Shown here: one piece after another, positions 9,479-21,134 of the stretch | How positions within the stretch are numbered: position 1 is the stretch's first letter | Layout of the letters: every line of letters begins with the position of its first letter | Position numbers and translations under genes: made by a program | The notes under the pieces: generated by a model | What the model was told of the DNA's origin: nothing | Databases searched by the model: none | Seen by the model: the letters and a program-made list of their open reading frames with translations, nothing else | Origin: Paratrimastix pyriformis | Taxonomy: Eukaryota > Preaxostyla > Paratrimastigidae | Direction: 5' to 3' | Assembly (NCBI GenBank): GCA_027972325.1 | Contig: JAPMOS010000241.1 | Coordinates: forward strand, 1 to 43,378 | Length of the DNA: 43,378 nt

Positions 9479-11200
9479 GGTGGTGGGTGGTGGGTGGTGG
9501 TGGTGGGTGATGGTGGTGGTGGTGGTGGTGGTGATGATGATGATGATGATGATTGGATGATGATGATGGATGATCGATGGCGATGATTGGATGATGAGGG
9601 GGAGGTCAGACCGGGGTGAGGGATGGATGAATGGATGCCCCGGCCGTCAGGATGAGGTGGTGCAAGGGGGGCGGCGGGGCGGGAGGGGCGTCTGCTTGGG
9701 TGTTGGCAGACCCCAAGCGGAGAGGTTGCGGAGGACGATGCCGGCCAGGGCAGCCGACTGGGGCCCGTGCTGCCGCATAGCCGCCACCACGGCCGCCGCC
9801 CCTGGCCACCTCAAGGGCCCCGCCCTCTGGGCCACGCCCACGGCCCGCCCCCACAGGCCACACCGCACACCCAGCGCGTGAGGCGTGGCGGCACGGAGGG
9901 TGGGGGGGTGGGGGGGCGGGGGGGGGGAGGGAGGGAGGGAGGGGTGCGGGACTGGGCAGGGGCGGACCGTCTGAGCGGATGGCGCGCCCCATGAGGCACA
10001 GGAAGCTCATCGCCTGACAGGCGCCCTCCATCACCCGGGCAGAGGCGTGCCGCGACCGCTGCAGCAGGCCCGCCACCACCGGCACCCCGCCCGCGGCAGC
10101 CGGGCCCGCGGGTAGGCCACCAGGTTGAGCAAACAGGCCGCCGCCAGGGCCTCCACCATCACTGCCTTCACGGACGGGGCAGCAGCAGCCGGCCCGCCCA
10201 GGGAAGCCCCGGAGCCCGTGACGATCCATTGGAGGGTCTCCACACGGGGGACGCCCCCGCGGCCAGCCGGGCGGCCTTGTCCTCGTTGAAGGAAAGCCCC
10301 GCCAGGGCCTTGTATCCCATCGCAGGGCCGCCCCGTGCGATGGCTGGCGAAGCAGCGGACAGCCTCCAACCACGGCAAGCCCGCCCGCCGCCCCGATGAT
10401 GGCCTCAGGCTCGCCCCGCGCGCACCATCACATCACAGGAAGCGTCGTTTGAGGTTAAGGGGCCGCCACGAACCTCTCGCCATCCGGCGGCCACCATCGC
10501 CTCACCACCACCCGCCACCCACCTCCGCCGGAGGCAGCCGTAGAACGGCCATGGCCATGGCAGCCAGCAGCCCGCAGGCCGCCTCGACGAGGGCGGAGAC
10601 CTGCATATGGGCGCGGAGCAGCCCCAGGGTCAAGCCCACCAGGCCCCCGGCGGGTAGGCCGCCGCCCCGGCCGTGACCATGGCCTGCAAGCCGGGGCAGC
10701 TCGTCCAGCTCGGCCGGCCCCAGGAAGCCCTGCCCCAGGGCCGGAGGGGCGTCGGGGCCCGGGCTGCTCCCAGCCGCCCAAACAGCGGTGAGACAGGAGG
10801 ACTGGCGATCGAGGGTCATCGGCAGGCAGGAGGCAAGGAGGCAAGGAGGCAAGGAGGCAAGGCAAGGAGGCGGGCAGGTGGCAGGATGCAGGTGTCAGGT
10901 GGCGGACGGGACGGTCGAGGAAGTCGAGTGCGAGGGCCTCCAGCAGGTAGAGGCCGTGCTCGGCCAGCCGGACGTCGGCCGGTCCCCGGCCCGGACGAGG
11001 CCCACCAGGAGCGGCCCCAGGCCAGCTCGCCCCGGCTGGCCAGGGCCCGGGCGTGGGCCCGCCCCTGGGGGGCGCGCACCACCACCGCAACCACGTGGAA
11101 GCAGTGCCGGCCAGGGCGGGGGGGGGGGGGGTGGGGGGGTGGGGGGCGGTTAGGGGAGCAGAGCCGTTCGCATACAGGGGTGCTGGGGTGGCCATGACAA
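8341..11200 (-). CDS. Armadillo-repeat protein gene, multi-exon, probably decayed
   Basis: Minus-strand exon-sized pieces, 5' to 3', resemble armadillo repeats, which build superhelical protein-binding scaffolds: AEHGLYLLEALALDFLDRPV (about 10910-10985), SALVEAACGLLAAMAMA (about 10550-10600), LAGLSFNEDKAARLAAG (about 10255-10310), MVEALAAACLLNLVAY (about 10115-10165), VPVVAGLLQ...MEGACQAMSFL (about 10000-10080), VVAAMRQHGPQSAALAG with LRNLSAWG (about 9715-9800), HEALRQHGARHQGATLRALG (about 9150-9240), VTLLFELLRRHHDDPALVRL (about 9040-9110), VQEALAILGAITG (about 8660-8710). Pieces are separated by poly-C (poly-G on the plus strand) tracts consistent with introns. Exact splice sites are not set. 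Frame changes inside exons and a 10-bp deletion in one duplicated exon suggest a pseudogene or assembly errors. No specific family member is recognised. Confidence 0.55.
9432..9600. repeat. GAT/GGT microsatellite between the armadillo cassettes
   Basis: About 170 bp of ATG and GGT trinucleotide repeats ending GATTGGATGATGAGGGGG, similar to the end of the large array at 8276-8326. It appears to have been duplicated together with the exon cassette. Confidence 0.85.
9605..9996 (-). repeat. Duplicated armadillo cassette, copy 2
   Basis: Partner of 8341-8932. Here the exon reads through as VVAAMRQHGPQSAALAG followed by IVLRNLSAWGLPTPK, so this is the better-preserved copy. A poly-G stretch (9900-9945 on plus) stands where a poly-C intron end would be on the minus strand. 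Confidence 0.8.
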
Positions 11201-12429
11201 CAGGTCGGGCTGCGAGTTAGTCTAGAGGAAGAGGCGACTCTTATCGACTCAACGTGCAGGAGAGGCGGATCAAAAGCTTCCTGGCATCATAGAAAGAGAC
11301 AACGTCAAGGCCAAAACTGCCAGGTCGAGACAAGAATGAGCACGAAGTCCGGTAAGAGTATTTTGGGAAAGAGAAACCACACCTTTCCGAAGTAGACACG
11401 CACACACACACGCACACACACATACACGCGGGGGGTCAGGAGCAAGGTGGAGTCAGGACAGTCGAGGGGGGGAGGGGAGGCGGATGGCGACAGTCAGGGG
11501 GGACGGGTGGACGGACGCTCCTGCTGACGACCGTCGCGAGGGAAACGCACTCTGTGGCCGTCTGTGCCTGCCAGTCCCACGCGCTCTCAATCCTGTGTGC
11601 GTGCGTGCGTGTGTGTGTGTGTGGGGGGATGGGGAGTGGACCGCCGCGCTTCAAAATCCCACACCCTGTGCTCGGTGGAAGTGAAGATAGGACCGCGTTT
11701 TCGTTTGGCTCCGTCGAGGTACGTGGGGTGGAATGGCGACGAGAAGGACGGACCTGCGGTGACTATCCGTATTCCATAGGCGACTTGGGGGGTCTCTTTC
11801 TCCGAGCTATCGGAAGGAGGGCGGTCCGGGTCTATGAGTCTTGCCAACACTGAGCATGCCTTCTGAGAGCAAGCGCTGAAAAGTGAGGAGACAATGATGA
11901 GTGATGAGGCCGGTTTGGCGGAATGAAGTTCAGAAGAAAGGCGAAAGGCGAAAGGAAAGTGCAAATATGCATTGCACTCGTCAAAAGAACAAAGAAAATG
12001 AAAAGAAAATGAAAAGAAAATGAAAATGAAAAGAAAATGAAAAAAGATGCTGAATCGAGAGAAACCAGACCACACAGCTTGTTGTTCGAAAGAATCGACC
12101 GGGGAGGATCAGACTATTTCGAGAGAATTTGTTTTTGGGCGTTCTGTCCATTTGTTTGTATTCAACAGTTTCTTTTAGACCCGGTTTCGACGTTTTACAG
12201 ATACTGTTCGCATTTTTCACCACCTGTTCACGATCACATTCTCGGGCAAATACACAGCATGTCTCTCTGGAATCCTCGAGCCACTTGCGTGGATAAGAAG
12301 ACTGCGCTGCGGTGTATTGGCATGTTCGTTCGCAAAGAAAAGAACGCCAAAGGGAGAGAAACACGCATGAGGCGCGCGATGGAGCTGTAGGAAAAATGAA
12401 GGGGAGGACAGTAAGGTGGAGCGAAGGAC
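11201..12429. other. Intergenic region between two minus-strand genes
   Basis: No gene is supported. It holds a CA/CG dinucleotide run at about 11398-11435, a GT run at about 11600-11622 and an A-rich AAAATGAAAAG tandem repeat at about 11994-12043. GC content is lower than in the flanking genes from about 11850 to 12400, as expected for an upstream or untranslated region. The short frames here have no recognisable motif. Confidence 0.5.
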
Positions 12430-12880
12430 GGAATAAGGGCGGTGAGGAGCATGGGGAGCGATGACAAACGAGAGGGAGCAAAGAGGACGAGTGGGAGTGA
12501 AGTCCAGCGAGCTGGAGCGAAGGGTGCGGTGCGGTGCTGTGCTGTGCGGTGCGGAACGGCGGGAAGCAGTGCTGAAGAGCGCGGGAGGCGATGGGTAGCG
12601 ATGAAGAGCAATGTGGAGCGAGATGGCGAGCGGTGGGGCGCGAGGAGATCGATGGTGCGCGATGGTGCGCGATGGGGCGCGGTGGGGCGCGGTGGAGATC
12701 GATGGGGCGCGGTGGGGCGGGGCGGACGGGGGCGGACGGGGGCGGGGTGGGGCGCGATGGGGCGCGGTGGGGCGCGGTGGGGCGCGGTGGTCGCCTGGGG
12801 GGGGGGGGGGGGGGGCGGTGGGGCGCGGTGGGGCGCGGTGGGCGCGGTGGGCGCGGTGGGCGCGGTGGGCGCCACGCCCC
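12430..12880. repeat. GGGGCGCGGTG-type minisatellite
   Basis: Irregular GATGGGGCGC/GGTGGGGCGC units, densest from 12640 to 12880, with a poly-G run at about 12796-12815. On the minus strand this is CCCCACCGCGCC text followed by a poly-C tract and CAGG, as in an intron of the adjoining minus-strand gene. Confidence 0.75.
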
Positions 12881-14640
12881 GCCCCAAGGTGGCGGCCCCG
12901 TCCTGGAAGTCCACGTTGCGGGGCTGTCGGCAATGACCGAGAGGCCGCCCGACCCGCCATGACCAGCTGCGGCCCCCACCCCGCCCACACCGCCCAGCAC
13001 GAGGAGAGCCGACGGTGATGCAGATGGTGGTGCGTGTCAGGGGTGGCCGGCGGGGGGATGTTGTTGTTGATGTTGTTGCGCCGCACCGGTTGCCGGTCAG
13101 CGGGCAGCCGGTCATGAAGATGCCGCCCCGCCCGCCTTGTAGTAGATGGCCCCGCGCTCGTCGGAGGCCGTGTTCTGGGCGAGGGTGCACCCGGGCCCCG
13201 GGCCCTCCACCTCCACCAGGCTGCCCCCGGGCGTCCCGCCGCAGGGCGGGAAGCGGTGAGTGGGAAGCAGTCAGGGGCAGGGGGGAGCAGCTGCCGGCTT
13301 GAGGGGCGGGTGCCTGGCAGGGACAAAGCCGTGGGGGCTGGCTGCCGGGGGTACGGACTGGCAACCGGCCCCGTAGAGGGGGGGGGGGGGGGGGGGTCGG
13401 TGGTCATGGCGGTGTGGGCGATGTGCACCCCGGCCTGCCCGGCGGCCGAGAGGGCGCCCCGTCGCTCTCGGCCTGGTTGCCCTCGAACACCGAGCCCGCC
13501 ACCCGCAGCGCGACTCGACGTTGGCCGAGAGGGCTCCCCTGCACCCGCAGGCAGGGGATGGTCACGGATGGGGCAGCATGGGCGCATTGATGCGGAAGAC
13601 ATTGACGGACATTGACATGGGCATCGACATGGACATAGACATAGAACAGGGGCTGACCGTTGGAGCGACGGCCAGGTTGGCGGTGAAGGAGCTGTTTGCG
13701 AGGTGCATCGTTGTGCAGGTGCTGACCGCGATGGCCCCGCCCTGCCGCAGGGCCTGCGACCCCGCGAACTCGCAGTCGGTCACCGTCAGCGACCTGGCAC
13801 CCGCAGCCCCGCCAGATGCGCGGGATGAGGCCAAGACCGGAAGGTGATCCCATGGACGGCCGTGAATTAGCTGAGGGTGCGCGGTTGGTGCGGGTACGGG
13901 TGACGGGGGCGAGACAGACCGGACGTGGCGCCTGGACGCAGCCCGAGTCGGAGGGGCCGAACGTGGAGGCGACGAGGCGGAGCTTGTCGAGTAGGTCCAC
14001 CGAGACACGGTCAGCTGGTCAGTCGGATGCCCTCCAGGGCCCCGGCCGCGTAGAGGTTGTCGAGCAGGCTGCAGCGGCGCAGGGTCATGTTGCGGGCCAG
14101 ATGGAAGAAGAGCACCCCGCCACGTCCCCGCACCCGTGGGCGGCCGTGGCCCTCTCGACAAGCACGTCCCGTGCCGAGTCGATGGCCCCGTTGCCCGTGG
14201 CAGTGTTGCCCTCGAACCAGTTGCCGGCCAGCACCAGGTCCGAGCCAGTGCAGCTGTCCAGATAGACGACATGGACCAGCGTGCGACAAGCTGCGGCAGG
14301 ACGTGGGTGGCGGCGGCTGGCTGGCTGGCTGGGGGGGGGGGGGGGGTTGGGGCGGACCAAAGGAGCAGCTGACCAGGGCCACGCCGGAGCTCTGGCACAG
14401 GAAGAGGGCGCCCCGTCGAGCATGACCAGGTTGGCCTCCCAGCGGGTCTCCTCGGCCCGGAAGCCGGTCATGGTGACGCTCCGCAGGGCGCCTCGCAGAC
14501 GTTGCCCGTGAAGAGGCACCGGCGCATGGCTCTGACCCAGCCGAACTCGATGTTGACCGCCCCGGTCGTACATGACGCCCGGCCCATGGCCGACAGTCAG
14601 TTGGATCGCTGGTTGGATCCCCTCCCACCCATTCCCCTTC
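12880..14640 (-). CDS. Polymorphic-outer-membrane-protein-like beta-helix gene, multi-exon, frame-broken
   Basis: Minus-strand pieces carry the GGAI...FxxN pattern of chlamydial Pmp-type repeats, which fold as right-handed beta-helices in secreted or surface proteins: RRCLFTGNVCEA (about 14500-14540), SVTMTGFRAEETRWEANLVM (about 14425-14490), LVLAGNWFEGNTATGNGAID (about 14180-14245), NMTLRRCSLLDNLYAAGALE (about 14035-14095), SLTVTDCEFAGSQALRQGGA (about 13730-13795) then MHLANSSFTANLAVAPT (about 13665-13715), GSVFEGNQAESDGA (about 13460-13505), GCTLAQNTASDERGAIYYKA (about 13130-13190). They are split by poly-C tracts (poly-G on plus at about 13379-13398 and 14331-14349) consistent with introns. 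Frames change between adjacent repeats, so exact exons are not given and the gene may be dead. No signal peptide or C-terminal membrane part is identified. Confidence 0.6.
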
Positions 14641-14905
14641 ACCCTCGGCGCGGTGGGGCGCGATGGGGCGCGATGGGGCGCGGTGGGGCGCGGTGGTGGG
14701 GGCGGTGGTGGAGCGATGCGCGCGGCGAGGGCGAGCGATGGGGCGATGGAGGCGCGATGGAGGCGCGATGGAGGCGCGATGGAGGCGCGATGGAGGCGCG
14801 ATGGAGGCGCGATGGAGGCGCGATGGAGGCGCGATGCGATGGAGGCGCGATGCGATCTGGCGCGATGCGATCTGGCGCGATCTGGCGATGTGGAGCGGGG
14901 CGAGC
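14641..14905. repeat. GATGGAGGCGC minisatellite (11-bp units)
   Basis: GGGGCGCGATG units pass into about nine tandem GATGGAGGCGC units at about 14745-14840, then GATCTGGCGC variants. It lies at the 5' side of the minus-strand beta-helix gene, probably intron or flank. Frames through it are repeat artefacts. Confidence 0.85.
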
Positions 14906-16283
14906 GAGGCGAGCGAGGGCGAGCGGTGGGGGCGTGATGGGGGTCGCGCTGGGGCGACGACGCATCGTCCGGCGGAGGAGACACAAGCTAGAGGGGAAGG
15001 TGAAGTACCCACCGTGATGAACACAAGAACACCAGACTCTGGATGTGGTCGAAGTGGGAAGGTCATGGTGGGAGTGGGGTGGGGGTGTCATGCATTGCAT
15101 CGTTCAGGCAGTCCCTGAATGGAAGCGAGAATGCTTTTGGGAGGCTCGCAAATTTTCAAAACCTTTACAAATTCACTTGGAATTCTCAATGTTCATGCGG
15201 TCCGGAGACCGAATCGATGGGCGCAATTGAATGCTGGGTCGAAGCGCGTGGGGGCTGGGTTGGCTCAGAGTCTCTGTTGTTCGTGGGGATTGTTGGAATT
15301 GAGGGACCATTAAGCGCAGCCAATTGCCAAACCCAAATTATTCGGACCTCGTCTGAAGGGTCTTCAAACGAGGTGGAGTGCTCCCGACGGGGAGAGCCAC
15401 TGTTTCTTACCTCGCCTTTCCTCCTGGTGCGTGTTTTCACCCGGGCATCTTCCGAAGTCAACTTCTTTTCGTCTCCTAGATATTCAAATTTGGCGGACGC
15501 GTGTCGCCTGAAAAATTTGCGGGCGGGAGCGATCATCAGATCAGACTGTTCGTCCCAAAGACCAGACCTTCTCTTGGTCTCAAACGACTCTTATAGCGCT
15601 GCATTTTTCTACTCTTGCGGGTTTTTTTCTACTCTTGCGGTTTTCTTGGAGTTGCCTCCGACATCATATTGAACGATCCTGGTCTGCTCTTTTTCGGCAC
15701 ACCTCTTGTTTTACCGAATCCCGACAGGCTTCCTCGCGCTTCCCCGTGGCCCTCTTGCCCCTCGCGGCTGCTCCTGCCGCTCCGCGTGCCCCAGGCCCCT
15801 CGCCCCGTCGTCCCTTCGTCGCCGCCGCTCTTGCGCCCCGGCCCCTTCGCGCCCTTTCGTGCGCCCCTCGCGTCCCCTTCACCCCTGCTGCGCCTTCGCG
15901 GCGCCTTCGCGGCCTCCTTGTTGTCCCCTCGCGGCTCGCGGCCCCTCGCCCACTCGCGCCCGACCATTCGCGGCTCGCGGCCTCGGCCCCCCTCGGCCCC
16001 CTCGGCCCCCCTCGGCCCCCCCCTCGGCCCCCTCCCCTCCCCTCGGCCCCCCTCCCCTCCCTCGGTCCCCCTCGGCCCCCTCGGCCCCCCTCCCCTCGGC
16101 CCCTCGGCCCCCTCCCTCGGCCCCCCTCGGCCCTCAATCTGCCCACTCCTTCTCGAGCATCGATGAGCCGCGGTGGTGTAAACCGCTTCGAACGCTTCCC
16201 ACTGGTTTGTGTCGGTTCTCGTTTCACCGCAAAATCACTTCTGGGGGGTCATAGCCACTGAGGCGAGCGGCTCCAACCGGATC
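14906..16283. other. Intergenic / upstream region of the plus-strand gene at 16284
   Basis: Mixed sequence with no supported gene. At 15600-15645 the 17-mer TTTTTCTACTCTTGCGG is present twice in tandem. A perfect hairpin CCTCGT-C-TGAAG-GGT-CTTCA-A-ACGAGG lies at about 15347-15373. From about 15950 to 16130 there is a CCCTCGGCC-type pyrimidine-rich repeat. The Pro/Arg-rich and Arg/Gly-rich frames over 15664-16254 are composition artefacts of that repeat. Confidence 0.45.
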
Positions 16284-18494
<2,211 letters not shown>

Positions 18495-18757
18495 CCCACC
18501 ATCACGGCCCCGGCCACGTTGACATCACCCCCAATGTCGAGTCCACCCCGGCTCAAGCGGCCGTCACCACCACCCCAGTGCGCGGGCCGCCTGCCCAACC
18601 TTCCGTCGCTCCCCCCCGCCCACTCTTGTCCTCCCCCCCCCCCCCCCCCCCTCGATCGCGGCCCCCGGTTTCTCCTGCCCCCTCGCGCCGCCTCAGGTGC
18701 CCCCTGTCCTCGAAACGGGAGCATGCTTCTCTATAATCTCGCTCCCCCCTCACCCTC

Positions 18758-18850
18758 CTCTCCTGCTGCTCTCCTGCTGCTCTCCTGCTGCTCTCCTGCT
18801 GCTCTCCTGCTGCTCTCCTGCTGCTCTCCTGCTGCTCTCCTGCTGCTTTC
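18758..18850 (+). repeat. CTCTCCTGCTG minisatellite in the 3' flank
   Basis: About eight perfect tandem 11-bp units, lying between the stop at 18494 and the poly-A signal. Confidence 0.9.
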
Positions 18851-18882
18851 CTCTCTGCTGCTCACCCTGTTTTCGTTTCCTC

Positions 18883-18888
18883 AATAAA
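18883..18888 (+). terminator. AATAAA poly-A signal
   Basis: AATAAA in CCTCAATAAAACGACG, about 390 bp after the last stop of the plus-strand gene. It is a plausible cleavage signal for that transcript; no cleavage site can be seen. Confidence 0.45.
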
Positions 18889-18899
18889 ACGACGTGTTT

Positions 18900-19454
18900 G
18901 CGCCCCATTTTCTTCACCAGGGTTAGTCTGCAACTGTTCTGAGGGCTGTATTTTTTTCGGCCGTCCCATAATTGAGTCGAGGTGCCCCTCCAGGGGCCTC
19001 TATAAGGGGCGCCGGGACTGTGGGTTGTTAAGAGTGATGATGAAAGGGCTTGCGCCAGTGTCGGCAGATTCACGACTTCGGTTGTGATATTGAGAACCCC
19101 TGTGGCTTGGGGAAAAGGGCGTTGTACCCAACCCTTCGGGCGTTGGTAAACCTCCACGACAACGGTAAAGGCTCTTCCCTCTCGTCAAGTCCGCCCCATC
19201 CACGAGAAGTCCGCCCCTGAGATTGGGGAGCGTGGTAGTCGAAGCACCGGCAACCCAGTTGCAGGTCGACGTAAGATCCCGAAGTCTCGTGAAGCAGGAC
19301 CTGAGAAGGAAGAGAAAGCAAATTTTTGCCTTTTTTGATGCTGCTTTCGCTGGCTCCTTGTCTTTCTCTCAGAGAGGAAGCTGACAGTACATTCTTCTGA
19401 AGCTTCGAAAACCAATGAACATTCTTGGATGCCCGTGACCTGACCTCTTCGGCC
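18900..19454. other. Unannotated stretch between the gene and satellite block 2
   Basis: No gene, RNA or repeat could be supported here. GC is moderate and short minus-strand frames have no recognisable motif. The sequence GGCCTCTATAAGGGGCGC near 18995 contains a TATA-like element but no gene follows that would use it. Confidence 0.4.
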
Positions 19455-19866
19455 ACAGCTGCCGAGGCTGACCCTGGGCCGACCTCAGCTGCCGACCCTG
19501 GCTGAGCTCGGCTGCCGACCTTGGCCGACCTCCGGCCGACCCTGGGCCGACCTCAACTGCCGAGTTCGGCAACCTCCGACCCCGGCAGAGCCGTCGGCCA
19601 GGGTCGGTCAGGGTTGGCCGGGGTTGGCCGAGGTCGGCAGCCGAGGTCGGCCTGAGGTCGGCCGGGGTTGGCCGAGGTCGGCTGCCGGGGTCGGCCGAGG
19701 TCAGATTTCTCGCCGACCCTGGCCGACCTCACCCGACCTCAGGCCGACCTCAGGCTGACCTTGGCCGACCCTCGCCGACCTCGGCCGACCTCGGCGCCGA
19801 CCTCGGCCGACCTCGGCCGACCTCGGCTGCCGACCTCGGCAGGAAAATTGTCCCGCCGTGCAGACG
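19455..19866. repeat. CCGACCTCGG satellite, block 2
   Basis: About 400 bp of CCGACCTCGG/CCGAGGTCGG decamers with GCTGCCGACC spacers. It ends at about 19849-19865 in AAAATTGTCCCGCCGTG, the inverse complement of the border of block 1. The two blocks therefore share one border and lie in opposite orientation. Confidence 0.85.
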
Positions 19867-20052
19867 GTGCGGCGCAGGCAGGCAGGAGCCTGACCCCGGA
19901 CGGCAGCAGATGCACCAGAGGAGGGGGCGCAGGCAAGGCAGGCCCGGATAGGCCAGGCAGCATCGCATGCGGCGCAGCAGGCGGGGCCAAGAGCACAGGC
20001 AGCGGGGGCCCCGGGGACGGCGCCGACCCCGACGGGCCAGCCACCGTAATTT

Positions 20053-20691
20053 CCCGGGGTCGAGTTGACCTTCAACGTTTGAATTTCTCCGCAGAAGATG
20101 GCTGATTCTGAATCTGTGACTATGTCTGATGTTGAGAAGGAGGCGGCTGCGCAAGAGGCTGCCCGTGTGCAACAACACAAGCGTGCGGCCGAGAAGAGTG
20201 CGGCGGAGGCGGCGGCTCCTGCAAGGATGAGGGAGAGCCCATGTTGGGATCAGGTCTGTTTGATTGAGTGCCGCAAACGAAGCGCCCTGAGTTGGGGCCG
20301 GCGGCTTGGAGTGATCCTGACGATCTTTTTTGTGCTGCAGGCTATTGGGGCTACGCTCTTGTTCCCTGATGGGAATCCTCTGTCCTATGCTGAAATTCAG
20401 GCGTCTTTTGCGGGCGCCGCGGTGGAGGGGTCGTTCCCCGAATTCTCAATTCTATTCGATCGTCCGACGGCCGAGCAGTTCACAAGGGTTGAGGAACTTG
20501 GCCAGAAGTTTCATGCTACTGTGAGGCCTATTGTGGCTGTGGCGACTGAATTCCAGCCGGACATCATCACGACAACGCTCTTCAAGGCGACGCTTGCTGG
20601 CTTTCCGACGGAGGCCAGTGAAGAGGATGTGGCGACTTGGTTGGGAAGGAAAGGTTTGTGTTGTGCTATGGAGAAGGGGTGTTATGGTTTT
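20053..20691 (+). CDS. Repeated ORF unit, 5' part (MADSESV protein), interrupted by a DIRS element
   Basis: The ATG is at 20098 after the leader GGGTCGAGTTGACC and TTTCTCCGCAGAAG, which looks like a 3' splice site. The protein begins MADSESVTMSDVEKEAAAQE, has a Lys/Ala-rich charged stretch, then one hydrophobic segment (LGVILTIFFVLQAIGATLLF, about residues 70-89) that could span a membrane, then about 100 mixed residues. The leader and first about 40 codons recur at 43205-43378 with a few changes, so this is a multicopy unit. The function is unknown; it could be a host gene family or the first ORF of an unknown element. A DIRS insertion at 20692 separates it from the sequence at 27551. Confidence 0.6.
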
Positions 20692-20747
20692 GGGTCGATA
20701 CTTCCCAAAACTACAGTTATACTCTAGGGAACACTCCCGTGTTCCTC

Positions 20748-20869
20748 GGAGTAGAGAGTATCTCTACTCTTTGATGTAAGCGTTGCGATTATCATCCCCC
20801 TCGCGCAATGAAAGAAAAGAAAAAGAACGGAGTACCGGCACAGATAGAGATGCCAACCCCGGTTCGCGA
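20748..20869 (+). repeat. DIRS left inverted terminal repeat
   Basis: About 122 bp inverted with 27403-27524. It opens with a hairpin GAGTAGAGA-GTA-TCTCTACTC and includes the GAAAAGAAAAAGAACGG stretch. The outer 56 bp (20692-20747) are unique to the left end and recur only in the internal complementary region. Confidence 0.9.
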
Positions 20870-21134
20870 TCGTTTTTCCCTCTGGCGAAACGCTTGTTTT
20901 CTCCCGTCCGAATGTCGAACTTTCCCATCTCTGGGTCTGTTCGCTTCGCACTGTTCCCGCTGCACCTTTTGCATTGGGACGGACTTGGAGCGCGTTCGCC
21001 TCATTCATTACATCGCCCCCCTTTTCTGGTTTTTCCGCGCAGTTCTTCTGAACGTGCTGCGACTGCTCTTGGGGGCTCTGAGGCTTTGCCTCTTTCGGTC
21101 CTGACGTCTGTGTCGACGTTGGCGACGATCATTA

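Noticed and set aside
15664-16254. Arg/Gly-rich and Pro-rich frames over the CCCTCGGCC stretch
   Set aside because: Composition artefact; all frames on both strands are open and low in complexity.
18985-19010. CTCTATAAGGGGCGC as a core promoter
   Set aside because: No supported transcript or gene start follows within the satellite-bordered stretch.
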